Shown: positions 43,573 through 52,360, counted from the stretch's first letter. The stretch: 64,000 nt of DNA from Streptosporangium subroseum (GCF_900188345.1 NZ_FZOD01000037.1:1-64000), one strand, 5' to 3'. Translations and numbers: made by a program. Notes: generated by a model from the letters alone, not told the origin.

Positions 43573-44664
43573 CTACTTCTTCTTGCGCTTTTCCCCGCTG
43601 GCAACGGTGCCGCCTGCGGCTCCGGCCGTGCCGTTGGAGCCCGCGACGGTGCCATTGGAGGCTCCGGCCGCGACCGGCTGGCGGACGGCCTTCTTGGCCG
43701 CGGACGCGGCACCGCCGCCGTGGGAGGCGAGCCTGCGGGCGATCGACTGGTAGCGCGGTTCGCGCTCCTTCAACGTGACCAGCAGCGGCGTCGCGACGCA
43801 CAGCGAGGAGTACGTGCCGACGAGCATGCCGACGAACAACGCCAGCGACAGGTCCTTCAGCGTGCCCGCGCCGAACAGCGTGGTGCCGATGAACAGGATC
43901 GCCGCGACCGGCAGGATCGCCACCAGGGTGGTGTTCAGCGACCGGATCAGCGTGTGGTTCAGTGCGTTGTTGGCGGCCTCGGTGTAGGTCATCTTGGAGG
44001 TCGTGCCGAGCTTGGCGGTGACCTCCTTGATCATGTCGAACACGACGACGGCGTCGTACAGCGAGTATCCGAGGATCGTCAGGAAGCCCAGCAGGGTCGC
44101 CGGAGTGACCTCGAAGCCGGACCACGCGTAGACGCCTGCGGTGATCACCAGGTCGTGCAGCAGCGCCACGACGGCGGCCAGCGCCATCTTCCACTCGAAG
44201 GCGAGTGTCAGATACAGGATGATCGCCAGCATGAAGACGATCAGGCCGATGATGGCCTGGTTCGCGACCTGACCACCCCACGAGGCGCCGATCACCTGGA
44301 GGTTGACCTGGTCCTGCGGCAGGCCGTACTTCTGGGCGACCGTCTTCTGGACCGCGGTCACCGTGTCGGCCGGAAGGCTCTCGGTGGTGACCCGCCAGCC
44401 GTTGTTCGTCGTCTGGACGATGACCTGGTGCGCCCCGGCGTCGAGGAACGTGCCGCGCACCTGCTCGATGTCGGCGGTCGCGGCCGGCTTGAAGGAGAAC
44501 ACCGACCCGCCCTTGAACTCCACGCCCAGGTTCAGGCCGTTGAAGATCAGACCCGCGATGGAGATCACCAGCAGGAGTGCGGAGAGGCTGTACCAGAGTC
44601 TCTTGCGCCCGACGAAGTCGACATTGACCTCGCCGCGGTACAGACGGCGCGCGATGCCAGACAT
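43573..44664 (-). CDS. secF: Protein translocase subunit SecF
   Basis: 363 residues; with SecD it uses the proton gradient to pull proteins out of the Sec channel. One N-terminal helix (LWYSLSALLLVISIAGLIF), a P4-type extracytoplasmic domain with GVEFKGGSVF, then five helices with GFLTILGYSLYDAVVVFDMI, including the conserved D of the translocation path. The C-terminal tail is Ala/Gly-rich and ends in four lysine/arginine residues. ATG overlaps the secD stop by one base behind GGAGG. Confidence 0.96.
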   Translation of the reverse strand: MSGIARRLYRGEVNVDFVGRKRLWYSLSALLLVISIAGLIFNGLNLGVEFKGGSVFSFKPAATADIEQVRGTFLDAGAHQVIVQTTNNGWRVTTESLPADTVTAVQKTVAQKYGLPQDQVNLQVIGASWGGQVANQAIIGLIVFMLAIILYLTLAFEWKMALAAVVALLHDLVITAGVYAWSGFEVTPATLLGFLTILGYSLYDAVVVFDMIKEVTAKLGTTSKMTYTEAANNALNHTLIRSLNTTLVAILPVAAILFIGTTLFGAGTLKDLSLALFVGMLVGTYSSLCVATPLLVTLKEREPRYQSIARRLASHGGGAASAAKKAVRQPVAAGASNGTVAGSNGTAGAAGGTVASGEKRKKK

Positions 44665-46493
44665 CAGGCCTCCTGCGGAACGGTCTTGGGGTTGACGACG
44701 CTCTCGCTCATGCGCTCGGCGTCAAGGCCGGAGAGCTTGTGGCCCCTGGCGAAGAACTTCCGCTTGGCGAGCAGTGCGACAAACGGCTTGGTGAACATGA
44801 ACACCACCACGATGTCGATGAGCGTGGTCAGACCCATCGCGAAGGCGAATCCGGCCACACCGCCGACCGCCAGGAAGAACAGCACGAGAGCGGCGATGAA
44901 CATGACGGCGTCCGCGATCAGGATCGTCCGCCGGGCACGGGTCCAGGCGACCTCGACGGCCGTGCGCAGCGAACGGCGGCCTTCCTTCATCTCGTCACGG
45001 ATGCGTTCGAAGTAGACGATGAACGAGTCCGCCGTGATACCGATCGAGACGATCAGACCGATGATGTGCGGGAGCGACAGGCGGAAGCCCGCGAACGTCC
45101 CGAGCAGCACCACGGTCTCGTAGGTCAGGACCGTCGCCACCACGAGGCTCAGCACCGCGACGATGCCCAGACCCCGGTAGTAGAGCATCGAGTAGATGAG
45201 CACCAGGAGAAGACCGATCGCACCCGCGATCAGACCGCCGCGGAGCTGGTCGGCGCCCAGGGTGGAGGAGACCTCCTCGTTGGACCCGATCTCGAACTTC
45301 AGCGGCAGCGCGCCGAACTTGAGCTGGTTGGCCAGGTCGTTGGCCGTCGCGTCGGTGAAGCTGCCCGAGATCTGCGCCCGGCCGCCGGTGATGGGCTCCT
45401 GGATGGTCGGAGCGGAGATGACCACACCGTCCAGGACCATGGCGACCTGGTTGCGCGGGGGCTGCGAGTTGAAGGCGGTGGTGGTGACCGCCGACCACTG
45501 CTGGGGTCCCTGGCCCTTGAAGGAGAGCTGGACGAGCCACTCGCCGGTGCTCGGGTCGACGCCGGCGGACGCGGTGTCGATCGCGGTGCCGGTCACCGCC
45601 GCCTTGTCGAGCACGTACTTGGCGCTGCCGTCGTCGCTACAGGCGACGTACTGCTTCTCCGGTGCGTCCTGAGCGCCCTCGCCCTTGTTCTTGGAGCAGT
45701 CGAGCGCCTCGAACTGCTTGAGCACCGCCGGGTCGATCCCGGTGGTGTCCACGCCCGCCATGGGGTCATCGGGATTCACGGGAGGCGCCGAGGGAGCGGC
45801 GCTGTCGCCCGGCTGGGCGGTCGGAGCGGTGCTCCCGCTCGGCTTGGCCGGAGTCGCGCCCTTGGCCGGCTTGTCCGAGGCGGCGGGCGTCGCGCCCGGG
45901 CTCGGGTTGGTGAGCGCCGAGGACAGGGCACGACCTGCGGGCGAACCACTCGGGTTCGGCGCGGCGGTCGTGGCGGAGTCGGGGACCTTGGATCCGGTGG
46001 GCTTGGGAGCCTCGGAGCCCGTGGGCTTGGGAGTCTTGGAGTCCTGCTTACCGGTGCCCGAAGGAGCGGGCGTCGGTGCCTGGGTGGGCAACTGACCGGG
46101 AGGTTGGGGCGCCCCGGGGGCGATCGCCATCACCTGACGGAATCGAAGCTCCGCGGTGGTGCCGACCAGTTTGACGACTTCCTCTTGGCCAACTCCGGGG
46201 ACGGAGATGACGATGTTGTCACCGGATTTGACGACCTCGGCGTCGGAGATGCCGCTGCCGTTCACCCGATCACGGATGATGTTCACGGCCAGGTCGAGGC
46301 TCTCGTCTGTGGGAGCGCTGCCGTTCGGCGTGATTGGCTGCAGCGTCACCGTCGTGCCGCCGGCGAGGTCGAGGCCATATTGGGGGGCGTATGCCTTGTT
46401 CAGCAGCATAACCCCGCCCATGGCGAGAATGATCGCCAGAAGCACCAGGAGCATACGCCCCGGTCTGCTCTGGCCACTGGTCGGTCGGGCCAC
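44664..46493 (-). CDS. secD: Protein translocase subunit SecD with a long low-complexity insert
   Basis: 609 residues. The first helix is at 13-31, then YGLDLAGGTTV starts the P1 head, GGRAQISGSFTDATANDLAN marks the base, and five C-terminal helices include the HIIGLIVSIGITADSFIVYFER region. Residues about 126-246 are a Pro/Ala/Ser/Thr-rich stretch with PKPTGSEAPKPTGS repeats that splits the extracytoplasmic domain. Such inserts occur in actinobacterial SecD, although this one is long. Overlap by one base couples it to secF. Confidence 0.95.
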   Translation of the reverse strand: MARPTSGQSRPGRMLLVLLAIILAMGGVMLLNKAYAPQYGLDLAGGTTVTLQPITPNGSAPTDESLDLAVNIIRDRVNGSGISDAEVVKSGDNIVISVPGVGQEEVVKLVGTTAELRFRQVMAIAPGAPQPPGQLPTQAPTPAPSGTGKQDSKTPKPTGSEAPKPTGSKVPDSATTAAPNPSGSPAGRALSSALTNPSPGATPAASDKPAKGATPAKPSGSTAPTAQPGDSAAPSAPPVNPDDPMAGVDTTGIDPAVLKQFEALDCSKNKGEGAQDAPEKQYVACSDDGSAKYVLDKAAVTGTAIDTASAGVDPSTGEWLVQLSFKGQGPQQWSAVTTTAFNSQPPRNQVAMVLDGVVISAPTIQEPITGGRAQISGSFTDATANDLANQLKFGALPLKFEIGSNEEVSSTLGADQLRGGLIAGAIGLLLVLIYSMLYYRGLGIVAVLSLVVATVLTYETVVLLGTFAGFRLSLPHIIGLIVSIGITADSFIVYFERIRDEMKEGRRSLRTAVEVAWTRARRTILIADAVMFIAALVLFFLAVGGVAGFAFAMGLTTLIDIVVVFMFTKPFVALLAKRKFFARGHKLSGLDAERMSESVVNPKTVPQEA

Positions 46494-46538
46494 TGGTCGT
46501 CAGTTCTTTCGGCTATAGGGGGTTGGTGGTGAGCCTGC

Positions 46539-46901
46539 TCATGCCTTCTTGGTCGTCGAATCCTGGCTGTCGCCGTGCTGTTCCACGGTCTCAGTCACAT
46601 TGTCGTCGATGTTGGTGACGCCTTCGTCCTCCACATCGTCAACCGGAGTCAGGACGCGGCCGATCGCCGCCTTGACCCAGCGGGTCTCGACACCGGGTGC
46701 GATCTCCAGGATCACGTCGTCGGCGTCGATCGCCACCACGGTCGCGAACAGACCGGTCGTGGTCATGACTTTGGTGCCCGTGGCGAGGCTGTTCTGCATC
46801 TGAGTCTGCTCTTGCTGCCGCTTACGCTGCGGACGGATGAGCAGGAAGTAGAACACCACGACCATCAGAGCGATCATGATAAGGCTCGAATAGCTGCCCA
46901 C
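46539..46901 (-). CDS. yajC: Preprotein translocase subunit YajC
   Basis: 120 residues; accessory subunit bound to SecDF. One N-terminal helix (SLIMIALMVVVFYFLLI) ends in the family motif RPQRKRQQEQ, followed by a KOW-like fold with GTKVMTTTGLFATV and an acidic tail. GTG at 46901 has AAGGAG 8 bases upstream; the open frame extends to 46949 without a site. First gene of yajC-secD-secF. Confidence 0.93.
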   Translation of the reverse strand: MGSYSSLIMIALMVVVFYFLLIRPQRKRQQEQTQMQNSLATGTKVMTTTGLFATVVAIDADDVILEIAPGVETRWVKAAIGRVLTPVDDVEDEGVTNIDDNVTETVEQHGDSQDSTTKKA

Positions 46902-47000
46902 AGGGCCGCTCCTTCTCTTGAAAATGGCCGGCCGGGCGCCGGACGTCATATACGGCCACGCCGCTCAGCACGTCAGCCTACACAGCCAGCCAAGCCTCGG

Positions 47001-47030
47001 AGTTTAGGCGAGCTGTTAGAAGCGCGGCAA
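47001..47030 (-). promoter_or_regulatory. Candidate yajC-secDF promoter
   Basis: Minus strand: -35 TTGCCG (47030-47025), 18-base spacer, -10 TAAACT (47006-47001). Gives a leader of about 95 bases. Bases 47031-47127 up to the ruvB stop hold no gene. Confidence 0.5.
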
Positions 47031-47127
47031 CGAAGTCACGATTCGGCGCGCAGGGAAGTTCCCATTTCGATACCGTCGTCACCGACTTGTGATCAACGCT
47101 GTACGACTCCCCTACCGAAACCCAACG

Positions 47128-48186
47128 TCAGATCTGCCCCAGATCATCCCCAAGGTCTACAAGGAGCGAGGCTCCGAACGCGTCCGGTGGCGGTGTCAGG
47201 CCCATGTGCACCCAGGCCGCCGCGGTCGCCACCCGTCCCCGTGGAGTGCGGGCCAGCAGGCCCTGCCGCACCAGGAACGGCTCCGCGACCACCTCCACCG
47301 TCTCCGGCTCCTCCCCCACCGCTACCGCCAGCGTGGACAACCCGACCGGCCCGCCGCCGAACTTGCGCAGCAGCGCTCCGAGGACCGCCCTGTCGAGCCG
47401 GTCGAGCCCCTCGGCGTCGACCTCGTAGAGGTTCAGTGCCGCGGAGGCGATGTCCTTGGTGACCACCCCGTCCGCGCGCACCTCGGCGAAGTCGCGGACC
47501 CGGCGCAGCAGCCGGTTGGCGATACGGGGCGTGCCCCGCGATCGCCCGGCGATCTCGTGCGCCGCGTCGCCGGGAAGCCTGACGGCGAGCAGCCGGGAGG
47601 AGCGGTCCAGCACCTGTTCCAGCTCGGCGACCGAGTAGAAGTCCATGTGCGCGACAAAACCGAAACGGTCACGCAGGGGCGCGGGCAGCATTCCGGCCCT
47701 GGTGGTGGCCCCCACCAGGGTGAACGGCGCGATCTCCAGGGGGATCGCGGTCGCCCCCGGCCCCTTGCCCACCACGATGTCGACGCGGAAGTCCTCCATC
47801 GCGAGGTAGAGCATCTCCTCGGCGGGCCTGGCCATCCGGTGGATCTCGTCGATGAAGAGGACTTCGCCCTCCGAGAGCGTCGACAGGATCGCCGCGAGAT
47901 CACCCGCCCGCTCCAGCGCGGGACCCGAGGTGATCCGGAGCGGCACGGAGAGCTCGGTCGCGATGATCATGGAAAGGGTCGTCTTGCCGAGCCCTGGCCC
48001 TCCGCTCATCAGTACGTGGTCCGGCGGCCGGTTACGCCGCAGCGCGCTCTGCAGCACCAGCGACAACTGCTCGCGCACCCGCGCCTGGCCGATGAACTCC
48101 TCCAGCCGCTTGGGCCGCAGCGCCGCCTCGATGAACTGCTCGTCGCCCTCGGCGTCCGGCGACACCAGATCCCGCTCCGAACTCAC
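47128..48186 (-). CDS. ruvB: Holliday junction branch migration ATPase RuvB
   Basis: 352 residues, AAA+ hexameric motor that drives branch migration with RuvA. Walker A is GPGLGKTT (63-70), Walker B is LFIDEIHRM near 115, sensor 1 is VGATTRAGMLPAPLRDRFG, and the C-terminal winged helix has GLLARTPRGRVAT. The GTG start overlaps the stop of the preceding repeat ORF as GTGA and has its own site AAGGTGG, which is embedded in that ORF. The order ruvC-ruvA-ruvB is standard; the ORF between A and B is not. Confidence 0.97.
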   Translation of the reverse strand: MSSERDLVSPDAEGDEQFIEAALRPKRLEEFIGQARVREQLSLVLQSALRRNRPPDHVLMSGGPGLGKTTLSMIIATELSVPLRITSGPALERAGDLAAILSTLSEGEVLFIDEIHRMARPAEEMLYLAMEDFRVDIVVGKGPGATAIPLEIAPFTLVGATTRAGMLPAPLRDRFGFVAHMDFYSVAELEQVLDRSSRLLAVRLPGDAAHEIAGRSRGTPRIANRLLRRVRDFAEVRADGVVTKDIASAALNLYEVDAEGLDRLDRAVLGALLRKFGGGPVGLSTLAVAVGEEPETVEVVAEPFLVRQGLLARTPRGRVATAAAWVHMGLTPPPDAFGASLLVDLGDDLGQI

Positions 48187-48476
48187 GCCGATCCACCTTC
48201 ACACACGCGGGTTTCCGTCACACTCATGCGGGCGCCCTCCGCTCCGTCGAGCCCCCGGCGACCATCGAACACGAGCCTCCGGCGACCATCGGGTGCGAGC
48301 CTCCGGCGACCATCAGGCGCAAGCCCTCGACCATCAAGCGCAAGTCCCCGACCATCAGGCGCGAGCCCCCGGCGATTTTCAGGCACGGGCCTCCGGCTTT
48401 CAGGCACGGGCCTCCGGCGATCACCAGGGGCGAGCCCTCGGCGATCATCGGGCGTCCGCCCGCGGGAGCCCCTCAT
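48183..48476 (-). CDS. Arg/Gly-rich repeat ORF between ruvA and ruvB (orf97)
   Basis: 97 codons from an ATG that overlaps the ruvA stop (ATGA) to a TGA that overlaps the ruvB GTG (GTGA), in one uninterrupted frame. The product would be very basic, built of 7-8 residue units such as RRGLAPDG, GRGLALD and RRRLAPDG, with a non-repeated end MSVTETRVCEGGSA. No known domain and no signal peptide. Against a real protein: the third codon position is only about 63 percent G or C by my hand count, well below the neighbouring genes, and another frame (48448-48224) is also open. It may be a translated small protein or a repeat tract kept open only so that ribosomes reach ruvB. Confidence 0.45.
   Translation of the reverse strand: MRGSRGRTPDDRRGLAPGDRRRPVPESRRPVPENRRGLAPDGRGLALDGRGLAPDGRRRLAPDGRRRLVFDGRRGLDGAEGARMSVTETRVCEGGSA
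48249..48455. repeat. Nine degenerate 21/24-base tandem repeats
   Basis: Unit boundaries on the plus strand start at 48249, 48273, 48297, 48321, 48342, 48363, 48387, 48408 and 48432. The core is gagcctccggcgaccatc plus ggc/gtgc-like ends. Lengths are 24, 24, 24, 21, 21, 24, 21, 24 and 24, so every length change is a multiple of three. The array fills most of the ruvA-ruvB interval. Not a CRISPR: there are no spacers. Confidence 0.85.
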
Positions 48477-49093
48477 CGGACACTCAGCGCGCGGAGCGCG
48501 GCCTTGAGCAGCGCGGCCACCTGCGGGGTCCGGCCCTCCAGCACCTCGGCGTCGGCCTGGGGCGTGACGGCGGCGACCGCCTCGTCCGCGTCCTTGGCCG
48601 AGTAGCCGAGACCGACCAGACCCGAGTGCACCTGATCCCGCCAGACGGGCACGGTCACATGGCCGTTGAGCGCGGCGTTGACGGTCTCCTCCGGCGTGCC
48701 GAGCTTGCCCTTGAGGTCGACGATGATCCGCTGTGCCCCCTTGGGCCCCACCCCCGGAACCCTGGTCAGCGCCTTCACGTCCGCGCTCGCCACGGCCACC
48801 CGGAGCGCGTTGGGCGTGTATACGGCCAGCATCGCCAGGGCGACCTTGGGACCGACCCCGTTGGCCGTCTGCAGCATCTCGAAGATCCCGCGCTCGTCGT
48901 CGCTCCCGAAGCCGAACAGTGTCAGCGACTCCTCACGGACCACGAGCGAGGTGGCCAGCCTGGTCTCCTCACCCATCCTGAGCGTTGCCAGCGTGCCCGG
49001 CGTGCAGTGCACGAACATGCCCACCCCGCCGACCTCGACCACCGCCCCTTCCGGTGCGATGGCGGTCACCTGTCCCCGAACCGAGGCGATCAC
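48473..49093 (-). CDS. ruvA: Holliday junction DNA-binding protein RuvA
   Basis: 206 residues. Domain I is an OB-fold (ASVRGQVTAIAPEGAVVEVGG); domain II has two helix-hairpin-helix motifs, NGVGPKVALAML and VPGVGPKGAQRI; domain III (about 155-206) contacts RuvB. The GTG start overlaps the ruvC stop as GTGA; the open frame continues upstream only as a shadow of ruvC. Its stop codon overlaps the ATG of the repeat ORF. Confidence 0.96.
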   Translation of the reverse strand: MIASVRGQVTAIAPEGAVVEVGGVGMFVHCTPGTLATLRMGEETRLATSLVVREESLTLFGFGSDDERGIFEMLQTANGVGPKVALAMLAVYTPNALRVAVASADVKALTRVPGVGPKGAQRIIVDLKGKLGTPEETVNAALNGHVTVPVWRDQVHSGLVGLGYSAKDADEAVAAVTPQADAEVLEGRTPQVAALLKAALRALSVR

Positions 49094-49692
49094 TTGGTGG
49101 TTCCTCTCGAATATCCGGCCCTGCCCTGCCCCCGGAAGTAGGCCGCGGGGGTCGTTCCCGGCCCGGTCTTGGCCTTGGCCACCGCCTCGGCCAGCCTGCT
49201 CTGGGCCCCGCCCCGCCACACGTGGCAGATCGCGAGCGCGAGCGCGTCGGCGGCGTCGGCGGGCTTGGGCATGGCGTCCAGCCGCAGCAGCCGGGTCACC
49301 ATGGTTCCCACCTGCTGTTTGTCGGCCGTGCCGCTGCCGGTGATCGCGGCCTTGACCTCGGAAGGGGTGTGCAACGCGACCGGCAGCCCCCTGCGGGAGG
49401 CGCACAGGATCGCCACGGCGGACGCCTGCGCGGTGCCCATCACGGTCCTGAGGTTGTGCTGGGCGAAAACCCGCTCCACGGCCACCGCGTCGGGCTTGAC
49501 CTCGTCGAGCCACTGCTCGATGCCCGCCTCGATCGCCACCAGCCGGGCTCCGAGGTCGTCATCGGCCGGCGTTCTGACGACTCCGACCTTGATCAGGCTC
49601 AACGGCGCCCCGGGCCGCCCCTCGACGGCACCGAGCCCGCACCGGGTCAGCCCGGGATCGATCCCCATCACCCGCAGCTCGGGCAACCGCAC
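49090..49692 (-). CDS. ruvC: Holliday junction resolvase RuvC
   Basis: 200 residues, RNase H-fold endonuclease that cuts junctions symmetrically. Catalytic acids are in GIDPGLTRCG, AVERVF and the DAADALALA pair; TPSEVKAAITG is the DNA-contact segment. GTG at 49692 is placed 7 bases after GGAGG; GTG at 49698 is almost on top of it and less likely. First gene of the ruvC-ruvA-orf97-ruvB set. A C-terminal basic tail of about 25 residues extends past the nuclease core. Confidence 0.95.
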   Translation of the reverse strand: MRLPELRVMGIDPGLTRCGLGAVEGRPGAPLSLIKVGVVRTPADDDLGARLVAIEAGIEQWLDEVKPDAVAVERVFAQHNLRTVMGTAQASAVAILCASRRGLPVALHTPSEVKAAITGSGTADKQQVGTMVTRLLRLDAMPKPADAADALALAICHVWRGGAQSRLAEAVAKAKTGPGTTPAAYFRGQGRAGYSRGTTK

Positions 49693-49799
49693 TGACACGC
49701 CTCCGCTCGCCGAACACCTGTTCGGTGCCCGACTCTACCGCGTGAGGGCACGCCACGCACGGCTGTGCGGACACGTCGCGCGCGGTTCGCCACCGGCGG

Positions 49800-50966
49800 T
49801 CAGAAGTGGTCAAGCATATGCGGCCTGGCGTGGAAGGCGGCGTCGAGGACCTCGTCGGCGTCCGTCGGGCCGGTGAGCGTTCCCGAGCGGCGGAGGGTGG
49901 CGGTCGGGACCCCGGCGAACAGGGCGGAGAAGGCGCCGGCGGTGAAGACGGGGACGGCCCCCGGTTGGGACCCCGCGGGCTCGACCGTACCGGATCCGTC
50001 CGCGACGGACAGGCGCCAGGGGCCGGAGTTGGCGGGACGCTGGGGGTCGTCGACCTGGATCACGGCGTCGAGGGTGACGCCCGCGGGGAAGCCACGCCGG
50101 CCGACGGCCGCGGCGAGGTCGATGACGCGGAACATCCAGCGGGTCTGCCCGACCTCGTCCCTGGGGCGGTCGCCGATCAGCCAGAACACCGGGTCGTCGG
50201 GGGCGACGACCGCGTGGACCGATGCGGCGACGGAGGATGACGAGCCGACCAGCGACCACAGGGCGCGGGCGGTGGCCTCCGAGCCCGCGACGAGGTTGCC
50301 GACCTCGATGTCGCCGCCGTCCCAGCGATAGATGAGGAAGCCGTCGTCGGCCAGGTAGAGGAAGTCGTCCTTCCTCTCCAGCCACAGGCGCCAGATCCGC
50401 TCGTCCCAGCAGATGGGACCGGAGGCGCGGGTGGCGGCGTGGACGCGGTTGAGGACCGCGATCACCTCGGGAGCGTCGTCGGGACCCATCCGGCGGACCT
50501 TGACCTGCTCGGTGGGCCTGATCGTACGCAGGGCCTCGGTTGGCAGGGTGGCCCGGTGCATGGCGCCCGCGTGCTCCCAGCCGAGTGACCGGTAGATCCG
50601 GGTGGTGGCCGGGTAGAGCGCCGAGATGGGGTGACCGAGGTCCGCGCAGCGGTCGATGGTGGCCCGCATCAGCGTCCGGCCGACGCCACGTCCGCGGTCC
50701 TCGGGCGCGACCGTCACCGAACCGATGCCGGCCATGGAGATCGGCCTGCCGTGCCACCACTGGGTGAGATCGTTGATCTTGCTCATCGCGACGAGCCGGG
50801 AGCCGTCGACGACGCCGAGATACCTCCCGCCGGCGAGCACCGGGATGACATGCCTGCGCCAGGCGTCCACCTCGCCGTCGGAGACCGGCCCGAAGGCGCG
50901 TTTGCGATTGTCCAGGACCGCGTCGAAGTCGTCGACGGTCAGATCACGTAGCTCCACGGTCACCAA
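49800..50966 (-). CDS. Eis-like GNAT N-acetyltransferase
   Basis: 388 residues, two GNAT domains and a sterol-carrier-like C-terminal region as in the Eis family. The acetyl-CoA loop is SVTVAPEDRGRGVGRTLM near 86-103, and YPATTRIYRSLGWE carries the conserved tyrosine. The protein ends in HMLDHF; in Eis the free carboxylate of the last phenylalanine acts in catalysis, and this C-terminus fits. Mycobacterial Eis acetylates aminoglycosides and host proteins; substrate here unknown. Monocistronic, between ruvC and an antiporter. Confidence 0.88.
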   Translation of the reverse strand: MVTVELRDLTVDDFDAVLDNRKRAFGPVSDGEVDAWRRHVIPVLAGGRYLGVVDGSRLVAMSKINDLTQWWHGRPISMAGIGSVTVAPEDRGRGVGRTLMRATIDRCADLGHPISALYPATTRIYRSLGWEHAGAMHRATLPTEALRTIRPTEQVKVRRMGPDDAPEVIAVLNRVHAATRASGPICWDERIWRLWLERKDDFLYLADDGFLIYRWDGGDIEVGNLVAGSEATARALWSLVGSSSSVAASVHAVVAPDDPVFWLIGDRPRDEVGQTRWMFRVIDLAAAVGRRGFPAGVTLDAVIQVDDPQRPANSGPWRLSVADGSGTVEPAGSQPGAVPVFTAGAFSALFAGVPTATLRRSGTLTGPTDADEVLDAAFHARPHMLDHF

Positions 50967-51000
50967 AGATAGGGGACCGGGTGGAGAAGGTGAATCCGGG

Positions 51001-52287
51001 TCAAAGATGCCGAGCCGCGGGCTCGGCGCTCTCCTCGTCCCCTGCCTTTCCCGCCCTGTCGCGCAGGCTGTCCAGCCGCGCCATGATCGGCGTCGCCGTG
51101 ACGCCGTGCACGACCAGGGATGCCAGCACGGTGAAGGCGACCACGGCCCAGAGCTCGTCGGCGGGCACGCCGAAGTCGGCCTGGCCGAGAGCGTAGGCGA
51201 GGTAGAACAGCGAGCCGATGCCCCGGATGCCGAAGAAGGCCGTCACCCCGCGTTCCCTCGGCCCCGCCGGGCCGCCCAGCCCCGCGAGCCATCCGGTCAG
51301 CGGCCGGATCACCAGCAGGAGCAGGAGGGCGACCGCCGCGCCCTCCCAGGTGAGCGAGGCCAGGCCTCCGACCGCCACGAACCCGCCGAGCAGCACGATC
51401 AGCCAGGCGGTGAACAGCCGTTCGACCTGCTCGATGAAACCGTGGAGAACCCCGTTGTATCCATGGGTGCGCTCGGCGGCCCTGATGGTGCACGCGGTCA
51501 CGAACACCGCGATGAAGCCGTATCCGTGCGCCAGCTCGGTCAGGCCGTACGCCAGGAACGTCGCGCCCAGTGCCACGAAGCCGTCGCGGTGCTCGGCCAG
51601 CCGCAGATCGGACACCTGGGCGCGGAAGAACAGCCGGCCAAGCAGCTTTCCGATCAGCAGACCGCACACCACGCCCGCCCCGCACCGGTAGAGCAGGTCC
51701 ACCAGCGCCCACTCACCGACCCACCCGGCGCCCCCGGCGGCGGCCAGGGCGATCGCGGCGTACACCAGGGGAAAGGCCAGGCCGTCGTTCAGGCCGGCCT
51801 CGGAGGTGAGGGTGAACCGGACCTCGTCGTCGGCCTTCTCCGAGTCGACGGGCTCGCCCACCTGCACGTCGGAGGCGAGCACCGGGTCGGTCGGGGCGAG
51901 CACCGCGCCCAGGAGCAGTGCCGCGGCCAGGGGCCATCCCAGCAGGCCGTAGGCGGCCGCGGTCACCCCGGCCACGGTCAGCGGGAGCGTCCATCCCAGG
52001 AGACGCCAGGTAGAGGACCAGTTTCGCCGCCCGAAGGGGCGGTTGATCGCCAGTCCGGCGCCCATCAGCGAGATGAGCACGCAGATCTCGGTGGCGTGCT
52101 CGACCAGTGCCCGGTGAGCCACCGGATCGGGCCCGGGCAGATCGAGGGGTAGGAGGTAGAGCAGGAACCCGCCGATGAGGCAGGCCAGCGGCAGTGAGAA
52201 GGGCAGCCGGTTGAGCAGCCGGGGCAGCACGGCCGCGAGCAGGGCGGCGATGCCCGCCAACGTAAAGATCAGGTCAGGGTTCCCCAT
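51001..52287 (-). CDS. Cation/proton antiporter, CPA1 family
   Basis: 428 residues with about 12 membrane helices. The discontinuous-helix and ion-binding region is GAVLAPTDPVLASDVQVG, followed by TSEAGLNDGLAFPLV, in which the aspartates of TDP and ND are the expected cation and proton sites. A short charged loop (EPVDSEKADDEV) separates them. The C-terminal tail is short, so there is no TrkA-type regulatory domain. It exchanges Na+ or K+ for H+; direction and ion not deducible. Confidence 0.92.
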   Translation of the reverse strand: MGNPDLIFTLAGIAALLAAVLPRLLNRLPFSLPLACLIGGFLLYLLPLDLPGPDPVAHRALVEHATEICVLISLMGAGLAINRPFGRRNWSSTWRLLGWTLPLTVAGVTAAAYGLLGWPLAAALLLGAVLAPTDPVLASDVQVGEPVDSEKADDEVRFTLTSEAGLNDGLAFPLVYAAIALAAAGGAGWVGEWALVDLLYRCGAGVVCGLLIGKLLGRLFFRAQVSDLRLAEHRDGFVALGATFLAYGLTELAHGYGFIAVFVTACTIRAAERTHGYNGVLHGFIEQVERLFTAWLIVLLGGFVAVGGLASLTWEGAAVALLLLLVIRPLTGWLAGLGGPAGPRERGVTAFFGIRGIGSLFYLAYALGQADFGVPADELWAVVAFTVLASLVVHGVTATPIMARLDSLRDRAGKAGDEESAEPAARHL

Positions 52288-52360
52288 GGTCCGCCTGATA
52301 TGCCCTTGACCTAAAGGACAAACCTCACAGAGAGCCCGAGGCTACCCAGGAACCGCGAAA

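Noticed and set aside
48224..48448. Alternative 74-codon frame through the ruvA-ruvB repeats
   Set aside because: It has better GC3 than orf97 but no ribosome-binding site and no junction with ruvA or ruvB. Repeats in multiples of three keep several frames open by default. Retained only as a caveat to orf97.
48249..48455. Possible CRISPR array
   Set aside because: Units abut directly with no unique spacers and diverge along the array; no cas genes nearby.
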